Shown in pieces: positions 44,935 through 58,317 of a stretch of DNA of 64,000 nt. Positions within the stretch are counted from its first letter, which is position 1. The number at the start of each line of letters is the position of its first letter. Origin of the DNA: Gnetum montanum. Taxonomy: Eukaryota; Streptophyta; Gnetopsida; Gnetales; Gnetaceae. The position numbers and the translations under genes were made by a program. Under the pieces are notes generated by a model that was not told the origin of the DNA, searched no databases, and saw only the letters and a program-made list of their open reading frames with translations. Location of the stretch: assembly GCA_015680685.1 (NCBI GenBank), contig MNCI01025159.1, forward strand, positions 89,412-153,411, written 5' to 3'.

Positions 44935-46960
44935 GGATTTTTGGTTTCTAATGTGTTTTTTGTTTATCAACAATAGGTTTATACCTTACTCCTGTACTTC
45001 GTTTCATTAAGTTCTTAGTTCATGTGATTGTTGGGTTAGTAGAACTTCAAGAAATATGTCCCAAAAAGTCTTGACTTTATTCATAACCCTTCATAATTGA
45101 CTTCTTTTTCCTTATGTATTATGTATAATGACTGTTATGATTCCTTAGGGGGTATTAATTAAAGATTCCAGCATGCATACAACTGATTATTCATTAAAAA
45201 GATAAAGTTTTTCAACATTATTACCCTTATAATACCTTGTAGGAAAGAGAAAATTTTGAAAATTAGTACAAGTGTTTCATACAAGCACCCCCAACAAAAT
45301 TGAGCACTCTAGAATCAAATAGGTTTGAAAACCACAAAAGTCAAAGCAATATGGAGCTAGATATCACATATGGAAGTTGGATGCATAGAGCTCTTAGTCA
45401 AGAGAGAAAAATGCAAAAAATTCCATCACTATTATTAATGAAATGATATCTAACTAATTTCTAAGGCCATATTTATACTTTTTGTTGGACCCGATATCGA
45501 CATCCCTTCCATATTTTTTAGCCAATATTAAAGGCCTTAGATTTGCATTTCATGGAAATAGTCAGTATGGGAAATGAACCTTTGTGATTGGTTAGAATAT
45601 TCAATGTAGAGTCCAAAGTTCTGAGATAAGTGAAAATACACATTTTGGCACTGATAATGTTGGAAAATGAAACCGTAGGAATTAAAGCTTTCAAAGATGT
45701 AAGAAAAGGGTATTGAATCCATGATATAAAACAAATAGGTTGTAAGATCAGGGAAGGTTTTGAAATTGACATTTATGAATTTAGAAGGATCAAGATGATG
45801 TGGTTGTGTTAGAGAAGTACAAGTTACAATAGTTAGACAAGTGGATCCACCCTAAAGCAGGCTCTATCCTTTAATTCCCTCGTATCACCACACCTAAAAA
45901 TGTCCATAGGTGTTGAAGGGGTTAAATGCAACGCATACCTATTTAGCAAAACATACATGTTAGAACCACCAATTTGAGAAAATAACTCTATGTTACAAAA
46001 AACCACAAGTTATGATCATACGAACATTGAGATGAGTGGATTCTAGAACGGATTGTAGCAATTGGAACATGAGGTGCCTTACCATAGGCATAATGAATGC
46101 TTGTGTGTTATTAATGGTTACAGTAATTATTAGCCCTTATTTCCAAGATTTAAACCAAGTCCAAACCAGTTTCCAATGACATTTCATTATTTTATCTCTT
46201 AGATTTACAACCATAAGACTACCACCATTGCAAGAAGTATCATCACTTGGCATTTTAACCAAGGAAGGAGTTTATTCATGGAACTTTTCTTTTGGTTTCT
46301 AAGGAGTTTAGGAATGGGTAACCTGTATTTCTAGTGACATGTTATGGTAGCACTTATTTTACTCTTACTCCCATTTTTTGTTAGATGTACAAGAATATAA
46401 TTACAATATTAGCAACATGATAAAACATATAGAAGTGGTCAAAGAGATTTCACAAGTTCTCTTGATGTCACACCCTTCACATTCCCCCTTGGTTCTTCAC
46501 TTTTCTATCCAGGAACATTGATTATGAGTTTATTCTTAGTTTGATGATGGAAAATAATATCATTATGACCATAGTAAAAACCTCTTATAATGGGATGGAT
46601 GGATGGATGATGTGGCCTTACTATCTACATAATCAATCCCTCATGACTTTGATAACATAGAGAAAACATCACCTTATTGGGCTACATCTTATAATTTTAT
46701 TCACAATCAAGATTAATGACAAAGGAAATATAAAAAAAGTGTGGAAAAGGTTGAAAAAAATGAGAAAAATTTATATCAAGAAATGAGAAAATGATAAAAA
46801 ATGTAAAACAAGCAGATGAAAAACACTTATTAATTCTTGATTTTAGGATGGGGCATCTCCTTCATGACTAATCTTTTGTCCATGAAAAGAATTAATAAGT
46901 GGATGGGTAGGCTTCATGCATTTTTGAAATAGGATTCGACTTTCATTTTCAAGCCACTAG
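44935..46960 (-). other. Element B non-coding region like the A 3' region
   Basis: 2 kb without recognised protein. Blocks at 46270-46350 and 46845-46880 match element A at about 7400-7460 and 8095-8125. In A these follow integrase, whereas here they follow gag directly, which marks the pol deletion. Confidence 0.6.
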
Positions 46961-47239
46961 GTGTCTTCTTGTTTAGTGGAAACTGCGTAGATGGGTTGTT
47001 TCTCACACACTTTTTTTTGAAACATACAGTGGGTTATAATAAAAGTTGTGTTAACTTTGTAGATGTTTGGCCTATGACTGCATCCTTTATAATGATTAGT
47101 GATGCATGGATTCTTCTATCTCTTCATAGTGCTAGGTTCATCATTTCTATTAGGTGTTGAAGTAATGATGGATGTTGCCCTTTGCATAGGATTGGAGGAC
47201 ATTGGTTTTGAGAGGAAGGATGTTGTACTTGATTGGCAT

Positions 47240-49314
47240 TTTGCTAGTTTGGATGAGTTAGTAGTTCCATAAGTGTTGTGCTAACATGTACAAACCATCC
47301 TAAAGAAAGGATGTTTTCAAGATTATGATGGAGATCTACTAACATTATCATTTCCATGTATGTTTGTAGCACAAGTGGCATTCTTTCATTGGTGTTGTGG
47401 TCTTGAACCTTCCTGTGTTGATAGTTGTGACATGTGATGGAGGTGAGGATGAGAATATTGAGCATATGATGGAGGGTGAGAGGCGTGAGGTGGTCATCTC
47501 ATAGAAGATTTTGTAGGTTGATGATATTAAAGAGAGTGGTAGTAGTGAGTTGAGGTAAAGGAAGTAGAACTACTTGGAAAAGAAAATTGTTAAACATAGT
47601 ATCTGGATGGGTCTGACTGACAATAAGGGTAGTGCTAGTTTGATGATGGCCTCCCCCATGACTATGGGTTTTTCCACTAAAGTTGATGATAGTGGTTGAG
47701 GTTGAGGCTGGCAAAAAGTCCAAATAGGATAATATAGTTTATTATTGGACTATCTATAATTACCTCATGAGAAAGGTACTTTCCTAGGCATTTTCTTTTG
47801 TAGAAACTTGGGAATCAAAGCAAAAGCCCAATACTTATGTAGATGCAACATAACTGGGAAATATCTGTTTGGATGATCATATTGGTGGATGTCACATCCA
47901 TCATCTTCTTCAGTGGTTGAATATATGGCCTCTTCTTCTATAGCCATTTCCCCTTTTTGCTGATCAGTGTTCTTACCTGTATCTTGGACCCGTTTCCTCC
48001 TTTTCTTATGATCACATTATTTGTTTTGCATTAGTCTCTCCTCTATAATTTCTATGCAAGTTGTAAATTTTTCAATTATTCATTCCAACATCTTAGTAAT
48101 AGACTATTGAATTGACAAGGTTTGTCATGAAATCACCTCATTAAGGGCTATCTCTTTTTCCTTTTCATAGAGATGAACCCTCTTCTTTTGAAGAGTTGTA
48201 TTCCAGTGATATTCCTCAACATTCTCTCATTTACAAGGCTCTTCTTCTTATTTTTCCACATGTTTGATTAGCCTTTGGATATTATGGGTTCTTAGTTCAT
48301 ATAATCAACCTTGAGCACACATTCCCAAGGGTCTCTCTTGTTGAACTATGAAGCCCATCTATGATATGCCAATATTTCTTTTCTGGATAGAAATCATGGC
48401 TTGGAAATCTATACAGTAGAGAATAGTATCCATCCAGGGTCATATCCAAGGGCTCATGTTTTTCTTGTTTCCATCCTTGGATTCATTTCCTTAAGTTAGA
48501 CACCCTTGCATAGGTTTGGTATTTCTCTTTGAAAGGTTCCAGCATTGTAGACCACCAATGAATTGAATTTGATTTCAATGATCGATACCACACTTTGGCT
48601 ATATCCATTCATAACCTAGAAAATAGCTTAAGATTTTCTCACTTAATTTCAATGCTCTATAAGATGTAGGCATCATGAAATGTTTGTAAATGATGTTATG
48701 AATTAGAATTATAGCCTCTCGCAATTTCATGGATGTTATTCATATCAAGTCTTTTGATGCAACTTTTCCTTTGATGCCTGTAGGATATTTTAACTACCAT
48801 TGTAATTGTGTCATGCGCTTAGTGGCCAACAAGGGTTTACCATCATCAAACATATTGTGGTGAAAAATTCTATTTCTATTTATTCGATTGTAATGATCTT
48901 TTCTATGCTCATGTTGATGTCTTTGATTTTACCCTTGGTTTCTATTTCTATCATTATCTCAACCCTATAGTAGAGCTCTATCTCTATACGTATGTTCATC
49001 TTTGTCAAAATTGGACATTAAAGAGGAAGATCAAGATGAGGAACTAGGAGAATGTCAATGACTTCTATAGTTCTCCCCATGGTCCATTAATTTATCTTTT
49101 CTAGGTTTAGAGGTGGTCCTAGGGCTTGATGCCCTCCTTCAACTAGGACATACTCCATCTCATCTAGGATTTTTTGCCTTAGGTGAATGTATTTCTTGAG
49201 TATACTAAGGGTGGTCATGAATATATGAAACCCTTGCATGAGGTTGGTCATTTCAATTTTCTTTAATATATATCTCATTAGCTCTCCAATGAATGTTCTC
49301 TTCATACGATGCAT
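47240..49314 (-). pseudogene. Element B gag (decayed)
   Basis: Homologous to the gag of A: the core at about 48340-48790 has the equivalents of the WSTMLELFNDKY and GWIQGG..PLDATMGQYY segments, and the stretch at 47499-47723 aligns with A at about 12190-12320 (HGG, then a Thr/Ile-rich part). Many stops. No protease or RT follows. Confidence 0.7.
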
Positions 49315-49444
49315 TATTGCTTACATCTGAAAGAGACATTATTATTAGTTAATGATGTGTCTAACTTAATATTTTCTGAAAGATAAATCATTAAGACATT
49401 TATAGCAATTATTTATAATATAACTAATCTAGATAACTAGAACT

Positions 49445-49463
49445 ATCCTTTGCAATGACATCA
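49445..49463 (-). promoter_or_regulatory. Primer-binding site of element B (decayed)
   Basis: Minus strand TGATGTCATTGCAAAGGAT, one base from the LTR, the same spacing as in A. Compared with the tRNA-Asp-type site it has mostly transitions. Confidence 0.6.
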
Positions 49464-49464
49464 A

Positions 49465-50324
49465 TGATAAGAGATGGGTACCCCTTATGCCCTACCATAT
49501 GAATCACAAGTGTTCATGCTCAATCTAGTCGAATTCTATGGATGAGACTAGTTGTGGCATCTAGATCACTATGTCTTGATCACAGTTCACTATCTTCCAA
49601 CTTGGAATAGTGGTAGCTTTGTCATCTATAGTTTAGTCCAAAGTGAGGCATATGATAATAGATATTATTTCAACCTTATGTTACTCCTAATGATAATGGA
49701 GAAATTAATTATTTAATCTAATTAACAATGGAAAGTAAAGTCTAAACTAGCCTACGTGAAATGAGTATCCATTCCTAACCATCCATACATGCCTTGAACT
49801 TCATGTAAGTACCGCTGGGATTACCAAGCGTAATGTTATTGGGCATACCAAATGATAACACTATTGGGTTACCAATAATTATACTTAAGCACTCATGATT
49901 AGTCATAATCATTCCACTTAATGATAGAAACAATAAAGAGTAATAAATGATAAACATTAACTAAGAAAAATAGTAAGCATTTATGTAATCAACAATAATA
50001 AAGCTAAGTGAATGTTGCAATGATGAAAGTAATCTTGATCTTTATTACCAAGCATGTAATATATCCAAGCATGTCACATTCAAATAAGGATGCTATACAA
50101 TCACTTAACATCATACTAAGGGCATGCACTAGAAACAAACTAAAAGATTTTTTTTTACTTTTCAACTACCTATCTATTACCCTCTCTATGTCTATATATC
50201 CAAAACCATGCACCCAAGTGTTATATTCATAGGCTAGCATAGATGAGATGATATCGAATACCTAAAAATGCAACTTTGATATTGAATACCTGATATCAAA
50301 GCCCTATGACAACATGACTCATCA
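49465..50324 (-). repeat. Element B, right LTR (5' LTR)
   Basis: 860 bp, TGATAAG to CTCATCA, followed by CATTT. It contains a stretch (about 49805-49872) with three variants of ACTGGGATTACCAAGCGTAAT that is shorter in the left LTR, explaining most of the length difference. Confidence 0.9.
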
Positions 50325-50329
50325 CATTT

Positions 50330-50830
50330 CATGTGTTTGAGACAAAAATTATTTTAAAAAATAAAACACTATAGTGCTTTGTGATCAGTTCTCAATAATA
50401 ATTCTTTGGACAACAAACACTATTTGTAATATTTGATATCTTTTAAAATTACATACAAATCCTCATACACACTATAATTTTTATCTTAATTCAATGATGT
50501 TTTCTAAAAAGAAAATAATTGGCCTACTTTCTATGATAAAACTTAACTAGTTATAAGGCCAATTCCTTCCATCTTCATTTGAAAAACAATTTGGAAGTAT
50601 AATATTACACTCACTACTTTACTTGCTATCTTATTCTTTAGTATCTCAAAACTTCCTTGTATGGCTTCAACTCTCCTAAAGTAATAATTCTTCATAAAGA
50701 AAGAAGAAAATGGCTATGAAATTTACTAATGTTCCTTATGAGTCTTCTATAGAATATTTTCAAGCTAAGAAAAAACATACCTCACTAACATTCTTTGGAG
50801 TTGATCATTCTCTAATGGCTTTTACCTTAT
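50330..50830 (-). pseudogene. Element D RNase H, main part
   Basis: Minus-strand YEDLYVILKDIKYYK and LLLRTDHKAL match the Gypsy YEKELLAIVxALKxWRHYL and TDHKALxYL motifs, with the catalytic Asp kept in TDHKAL. The frame reaches KHMK at the CATTT duplication and continues at 22612. Confidence 0.82.
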
Positions 50831-51730
50831 TGTGTCCATCTTTACTTGATTTTTGAAAGTTACATGTCCCAAATAAATAATTTTCTTCTTCATAAACTAA
50901 CACTTCCTAGTATTTATCATAAGTTGGGCTTCATTCACCTCTTAACAAATAAGCTTAAAATAACTAGCATGCTTATCCTCATTAGACTTACACATAAGAA
51001 TATCATAAAATAAGACAATGAAACAGTTCTCAATAAACTAGTTTAAAATATTATGCATCAATCTTAGAAAATTGATAAGGCATTTTTAATTGAAAAGGTA
51101 TCACAAGCCACTAAGAGACTATCTCATATTTTGAAAGTGAGCTTTCCTTCATCACCCAATATAATTCTAATTTTGTGATAGTCACTTTTAAAATCAATCT
51201 TGCAAAAAATATTAACATGAGAATAAACATCTAGAATATTATTCATTTCTAACATAGTGAAACAATGCCTTACTATTATCATTCATTTGGTGATTGATCT
51301 ATTTGTAGAGTCTATATTTATTTTTTATAAAATTTTAATATCATTTTAATAGATCATATGGATATTCAAATAGAATACAGATTTATTTCAATATTATCCT
51401 ATTCACTACTTTTGAGTTAATGCATATCCTCCCATTCTTATTTTTTCTTCTATGAAGCAAGGACCACTAGAATTGGACAAGAAGAGATTGATTTTTTTAC
51501 AAAACCATTTTTGAGAAGCTCCTCTACTTTCTTTTGAAGTTTCCTTCTCTAATTTGGTGTCATTCTATATTTCCTCTTATTTGTAATTATAGTACATATA
51601 ATAAAATCAATTTGATATTGGAAATTTCTCATAGGTATCAACCCTTCAAGCTTCTTCTTAAAGGCATTAGAAAATTACCCTACAAACTCTTGCACTATTT
51701 ATAGAAGATTACCTTTCTTAGGCACAAGTG
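50830..51730 (-). pseudogene. Element D reverse transcriptase (decayed)
   Basis: N to C: LIPMRNFQYQIDFI (about 51610-51650), YRMTPN, KKVEELLKNGFVKKSISSC, CKIDFKSDYHKIRI and LFYDILMCKSNEDKH at about 50975-51010. The catalytic box has Tyr in place of the first Asp. Motifs fit the chromovirus type (ELPPLRxIxHxIDxIPG), as in element E. Confidence 0.82.
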
Positions 51731-51849
51731 CAATAATTGTGAACACCATAAAAAACCAATGTATACCTTTTTGTTAATATATTTCCTTTCATCCAAAAAA
51801 TTTAATGATACATTTAATAAGGATTGATTCCATACCTACCCAACTATAA

Positions 51850-52200
51850 TTGGAATCAATTAATCAATTTCATGATAACTAGTCATTGATAAAATATTTT
51901 TGACATTATCAAACTTGATACCATTATCAAAATTTCATGGCCTTTTAAGAATCATAACAGTATAATTAATTAGAAATGCATCATAAATATCGTGATTAAT
52001 AAAAATATAAATTCTAAATTTCAATACATGTTAATCTCTCACATATAGAATGATATCTCTTAATGGCCAATGCACTTTGTAGGATCTAGGATGAAGATGA
52101 GTTACTAAATCTAATCTAGTAATAGCCATATAAGAAATTACATTTTCTTAAGCACATTCATTAATTAAAATATGAATATGTTTCTCATTATTGATATAAT
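51850..52200 (-). pseudogene. Element D protease (decayed)
   Basis: LINECA, then ENVISYMAITRLDLV, corresponds to LIDGGASxNVVS, with the Asp lost. The later RP-NFDNGIKFDN segment matches the GRPWQFDNGxxHD end of chromovirus-type proteases and closely parallels element E (NFDNGVxFDEARN). Confidence 0.7.
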
Positions 52201-52699
52201 AATTTTCTTGACGGATGATATCTAACATTAACATTTCTAATGCATAAATTCATTTTAGTAACATCTTTAATATTAGGAGAATTATGATTACCCCTTTGAT
52301 GGCTTGATGTGTTAACTCCTGATTTTCAATGGTTAAGATCTCTTTTTTCTTGATGGCCTTTTGAAGTGAATAACTTTATTACTTCTTTATAGATGAAATG
52401 GGAAAAAACTAGTTCTATTATGATTAATGCACAACTAAAAATAGATTAGAGAATAGTAAGAAAACGTCTAAAAAGAATTGGAACATCTAGAATAATATGG
52501 TTTAGATATATTGATCCTAAATAGTAGAATAAAAGTAATTTACAATAAATAGAGATAAAGATACCTTAAAATAAAAAAAAGATAAAAGAGAATATTACAA
52601 GAATTGGTATCATTATCATAGCTATCAAATTTGTTCAAGAAAATAGAGACTTCAACTAGACGAATGATAACATAAAAATTATGCAAGATCTAAATAAAC

Positions 52700-53107
52700 A
52701 TAAAAAAAATCCAAGGTTTTGTCTTTGTCAACTATATCATCCCCTAATTCATAGGCCTCAATGATGGTTTGGCTAGACAACTCTTCTTCATTAGGAATAC
52801 CTACCATAGCATGATAAAAAATACCTAAGTATATGATTGATTGTAATTCATCCATTGATATGCATGAATCTTTAGCTATATCTTATTCTTACATATTATT
52901 CTTAAATATTATTAAGTAGGTCTATTGAATTTGAATAATTTTAATTGAATTTCTAAAGCACCATAGCGAAAGCCAATAAGATGTGTATTCTATTTGTAGC
53001 TCTTTACAAATATCCAACTACTTGCACTATAAGATAGATATAGGGTTGGTGTTGAAAGCTTTTAGGATTTATCCTTTTTGATTTCTTGTTAGTCTTGTTA
53101 GGAGCCA
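52700..53107 (-). pseudogene. Element D gag, N-terminal remnant
   Basis: A minus-strand ATG at 53107 opens MAPNKTNKKSKRINPK, a basic start comparable to the gag start of E (about 58325, MEPKKS). A short acidic piece follows at about 52710-52800. The gag core and zinc knuckle found in E are not visible, so part of gag appears deleted. Confidence 0.45.
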
Positions 53108-53109
53108 TA

Positions 53110-56100
53110 TTTCATGGATTTCTTTGGATATTTGTGCTATTAGTAGTAGATTCATCTCTTTCTCTAGGATGCATCTTACTTGATGGATTTGTGTGGTAGG
53201 GGTTTCATGCTTGAGATTATTGTAGGCTAAGAAGTCCTCATGGTAGAAATTTTAAATATATCTCAAAAATAAAATCCTTAAAATATTTAGAAGTGTGGTC
53301 TTATTATGGTTATAAAAATATTTTTTTAACTTTTTACCATCAATACATTTTTCTCTTGCATTTTCTTCATCTATGGATAGGGAAAACTAGGTTTTCATAA
53401 TGCATGGAGTAGCCAAGGCTTTAACTTTGAATAAATAAAACATAGCAAAAACATGTTAAAAATGCTTGGATCTCACAAAATATACATCTATTTTATAAAG
53501 TTCTAGATCTTTAAAAACAAAACACAAAATTAAATAGCTTTCCTAAGTGAAAATGTACAAGCAAACATGATTAATTTTAATCACTTATAGTAACCAATAC
53601 TTTAGGGAAAATTTTCCAATGATGACATAAGATATTCTTGACTATTTCCAATTTTAGAATTAATATTTTCAATTTTTTTTTAATTGTACCTACCACCTTA
53701 GACATTTTTCCTAGTCAAACAAGACATCTATAGGCTTGACAAGATGAATCTCTAGAAATTATAACTTGAAGACAAGATGTCTCTAAACTTGGTAAGACAT
53801 CTACATTGGAGACAAGAAATCTACCTATTTTACAAGATGTCTCACTTCTATTAAAGATGTATCCTACTCTAGCAAGATCTATTTCTTACTTATAAAAAAT
53901 ATCTTATAATTCTCTAGCTTTAAGGAAATGTGTTTCTTAGATGACCATGACATCTCCTATGAATGCTCGAATCTCAAACAAGATATCTATAGAGCTCCAA
54001 GATATCTCTCAACCTACTTAAAACCTTCATGTCTCCACTGATGGAGATGAAAAGTGATTTAGGAGAGGTTTCCTTATACTAGAATGTCATTCTAACATCT
54101 ATAGATCATATAGCATGAGTATAGTGCAAAAATGTAAGGAAATCAAAAAGATGAAGAGATGGATGTAGACCTATGCAATCACAAGACCATATATTATTTT
54201 AGAGCACATCATGATTTCTTCAAGATCTAGCTAGTATACTTTCACTACTTGTACTCTATTTTTCAAATTTGAAGAACTTGATATTTGAAGAAGCATTGCC
54301 CTTTGGAATTTTTCATTTCTTTCTTAAATTTGTTTTAGCCTTATCTTTTTATTTCTCATTCTTCTTATGATTCATCTATTTTTTGTCCTTTTCATTTGCT
54401 TCAAAAATAGTAAATATTTTTTTCTAACTTTAATATGAAAATTTAAGCCTCATCTAAGATTAGAGGATTATAGAAGAAGAGATCCTATTGGTATTAAATT
54501 TTAAAACCTATAGGAATTATATATATTAGGGCATACTCATTTCATCCTACCCTTTCTTAATGAAATCAACTACAAAACATAAGGTTGAAGTCCTTCAAAT
54601 ATATCTCATATTATCTAAAAAGTTTAAGCTATGATGTATAATACCCTCCTACCTAGATCTAGGAGAGATAACATTATGTTAGGTATAGATACCCAAAAAA
54701 ATTGATCATGGAAAGAGACAAGATAACATTAAACATACTAGAGAAGTGGAAAAGAAATATGTGATAATGAATAAGCCATAAATCATGAGTAAATTAATAA
54801 GACTAGTGAAAAGAGAATTACAATGTCCTAATAAAATTAAAAAAAAAAAGATAAAAAATTCTAGAAGTATAGACATATGAGAGTAATAGAAAAGCCTACT
54901 TATAAAATATTTAGCATATAATTTTTCCATCATCTAGGTACATGAAGCATAAAAATAATTAGTCTAATACATGTCTAATACATTAATATATGAAATATCA
55001 TAGATAGAATATGGCTAGAAATAAATAAATTCTCTAAAGTCAATGTTAATTTCAATGAACCTCTTACTTTACCTAGTCCTATTGACATAAAAAATAAAAG
55101 AGGAGGTTAATATGAACTAAGTGAACAACCTTGGCACTTTCTTTGGATGATCTAAGGATAAGAATCATGGATGGGTAGATAAGGGCATGTTGACCTACAA
55201 ATGCATGTTAGTATGGCATAAGTACATCAAGAAACATAGATCATAAATCAAGATAAGAGTAAATAAGATATAAAGATATGACAAGATCCAACTATTTACT
55301 TTCACTCATCAACCTACAAACAAGGAGAATAGCATGTATTGCATTCAATCTTAAGTGTCTGTATTATTATTATGCTTTTTCTTAATCACACCAAAATGAA
55401 ACAATACTATGCATATGGATTTATTAATTAAGTTTCAAGTAGATGTAGTAATAGATACATATTCCACTACTTACAAGTAGTGCTAGAGGCTTTGTTACAA
55501 ACTTTTCTCTAATGTTATGGAGGGAAAAAAAGATCAATAGTACCTAAACCATTACACTCTCCTACAGGATGGGACTTACAACAAGTGCCATATTAATGCA
55601 TTTCAATGGAGATAAAAGCTAACAACTACAAGATGCCCATCATCAACCAAACATATAATTTGGTGATAGTTTCTAAGAAGCAATAAATAACTAAATATGC
55701 ATAAAAGCTAGTCAGTGATTGTAGAGGAAGCTACACAAAGATAAACCTAGCTCACATTAAAAATATGGCTTAGATAATTAACTCCAAGGTCTTACATAAC
55801 AAGAAAAAAATAGTTTAAAACTACATTAGACTCATCGAAAAGGTATTAAAAGTTTTTAAACTTAGTATCAATAACAATTTGTATCAATGACTATGAAAAT
55901 CCAAAATGGATGGCCCATAAAACACATTCAGTATCTTAATGCTAATGTGAAATTGCTGATTTTTTGTGCCTAAATATGGGATTAGTGCCACAAAATGGGT
56001 TATCCCCTAAAATAAATTTTTTAATGATTAAGAATTAATTCTTCATTAGAAGTTGATTTTTATTTTAGGTACCACTTCTTGCCACAAGAAGTTATCTTTT

Positions 56101-58250
56101 CTAAGTAGGCAATACCTCATAGAGGTCACTCTTTTTATATAGTCACTACTTTGGGTAGGTTGCTTCTTTTTCATAGATCATCCCCTATATGATTATTGGG
56201 CATCAAGATAACATTTAGAAGGATCTTTACCATATCTTCCTAGATGAGAGTGTGAGAATGGAAATAGGTCAATGATATTACAATGGTTAACTATGTGCTA
56301 CTGAACTATTATAAAAACATCCATAACACCCATAAATAAAAGTAAAGAAGATAAAATATTCAAACAATACAAAATGTTAGAAAGACATGACAACTTAGAA
56401 TTAATAAAAAAGAGTAAAACCCATGAAGAAAATTTACAAGATGATTATTTTGACATTAATACAAGAGCTGTACAGACATCACCCATGTCCAAAAATGTTG
56501 AAATATAGTTTTTTAATAAAACCCTAGCTTCATAAAAAATGTCATAAGGCATAAATTTTAGTAATTAAAATCTTCAACATAGTGCATATAAATATCTCAT
56601 CATTGTTTGTGAAAAGTAAGACACAAAACTATCCATTAAATATTCATAAATTGAAATATGAAAAAAATCCAAAATCCAACAAAAAAGCACAAAAACCTAT
56701 TAAACTAGAAAATACATGAGAAGATACTAAGACATCTTCCCTAGAACAAGAAGCAAAAAATCTAGGAAGACAAACACATGAACATAGCCACATATGAACT
56801 ATGTACATAAAAATTCAATTATNTTAGACATAAAAAAAATATGAGGTGTTATATGATGATCTCTTTTCCTTGCTTAAATTACTCATGTTTTTCTTTCCTC
56901 AACATGAATTACATTAAGAATCAATCACATACATGCTACTAGTTTTTCACTAAGTAGGAGTGAGATTTCTTTTACCATTAAATACAAGTCATATCTTCAA
57001 GTATTAAGTTAGCAATTGGTATTTTTATATGACTAGGTACTTCTTAAGTTCAAAATACTTATTTAATATCTTAAAATATGCTTCAAATATGTGCATAATT
57101 CACATCAGTTAAAGAATTATAGCTTAACATAAGAAAGCATTAATTCATACCTAAATGTTCTCACATGAATAATCTCATCTTCATCATATAGATTGAAAAA
57201 TCTAGACATGACAGAGGAAAGATCCACTAATGAAGCTCTTGAAGATCTTACATGAGGCTTGGGATTCCTCCTTCTTAAAATGCTAGGAGCATAGCATGCT
57301 CCATGGGTGTAGGAACACCTCTTCCAATTCCCTTTTTCTTTTCTATGTGTATGTTTTATAGGTTTCAAATCCTAGAAATATAACTTAGAGGACTAGAAGA
57401 TGTCTTTCTTGAATCCTAGGAGTGATAGAAGATGTTTAGAGTTTAGAGTATAAGTCTTGCTATTGGAATTGATGTATCAAGTTTGACATATCTCCAAAAC
57501 TTGAGATTTCTTAGACAATATTTCTTAGGTAAGACATCTTGCTATTTTTGGAGACATATTAGGAACAAGAAGAGACATTTTGGAAAAATAGTAGATGTCT
57601 TTCCAAGGTCAAAGATGATTTGTATGAATGGGAAAACTTCTAAAACACCTATCCTAATTCAAAAAGTAGTCAAAATATGATGGAGGAGGATGGAAATAGC
57701 TAGAGAGAAGATGATAATACTTAGAAAACATTTGAAGAGGCTCAAGTTAAGTTGAGAAAATCTTTCTAGGTTTCTTATCTTATGATTTGTCATAAATATT
57801 GGTGTAGTTACCATTGTTGGTGTGAGACGTAAAAGAGCTCTTCTGTGTGTGAAGAGCTAAGCAACAAAGAGTAGGTGAGCACATTGACCAAGTGTAATTG
57901 GTGATTGAAGCTCCAAGAGTAACTTGTGGTGTGTTGGTTTATGTGTTCTATTCTCTTGTGCCTTATTTGTGAGCTAAGATCTTAGTCCTAGGTTATGGGA
58001 GAGATTCTATAATGGTTGTATCTTGATTGAGAACAACCATTTTATGGTTGTAGAGCCTCATGCCCTAAAATATCATTTGAGTATGGTAGGTTTTCATTAT
58101 TTGTGGATTTGCAAACCGATTGTAATCTTATAATAAATTAATTAAAAATAGCTAGTTTTGTTATTTTCTAGAAATTTTTTTAACTTTGTATAATATATAG
58201 ATTTAGTGATTTCAGGTGATTTATTTATGGAATGGACCTACTCTAGCATT
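53110..58250. other. AT-rich region, probably decayed LTRs of D and E
   Basis: No gene recognised. Clusters of AGACATCT/AGATGTCT motifs lie at 53700-54050 and 57380-57700, at similar distances from the gag starts of D and E and on opposite sides, as expected for related LTRs in opposite orientation. A minus-strand TATAACACC at about 56853 could be the start of the D LTR. One undetermined base at 56823. LTR edges were not proven. Confidence 0.4.
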
Positions 58251-58317
58251 TTTGTTATTAGACTCTAGTTTTATTGTGCCTTGGAAATTGGTTAAGAATT
58301 TTGTCAGTTTCAAATGG

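Larger units (their letters stand above)
22613..50324 (-). mobile_element. Element B: gag-only Athila-like element with extra ORF, split by element C
   Basis: Paired LTRs (22613-23429 and 49465-50324) with perfect TGATGAG or TGATAAG starts, CTCATCA ends and CATTT duplications. The LTRs and 3' sequence are related to element A. Without C it is about 9.3 kb. Gag is present, but the sequence then passes directly into 3' non-coding sequence like that of A, so protease, RT, RNase H and integrase are absent. A sense-strand accessory ORF lies before the 3' LTR. It could have moved only with pol from a relative such as A. Confidence 0.85.
21757..53110 (-). mobile_element. Element D: chromovirus-like Gypsy relic, split by element B
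   Basis: Minus-strand fragments at 50325-53110 (gag start, protease, RT, most of RNase H) and 21757-22612 (RNase H end, integrase C-terminus) are one element interrupted by B. Removing B and one CATTT copy rejoins a single RNase H reading frame. Domain order and motifs match element E. The zinc-binding and catalytic core of integrase is missing: too little room lies between about 22500 and 22180. Its LTRs were not found with confidence. Confidence 0.8.

Noticed and set aside
45518-45772. 84-codon minus-strand frame in element B
   Set aside because: It has no motif, lies in sequence that matches the non-coding 3' region of A, and overlaps another frame of equal quality.
56841-56860. Minus-strand TATAACACC as the start of a D LTR
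   Set aside because: The terminal TG is not present and no partner copy was found in 16315-21750, so I kept it as a remark, not as a boundary.
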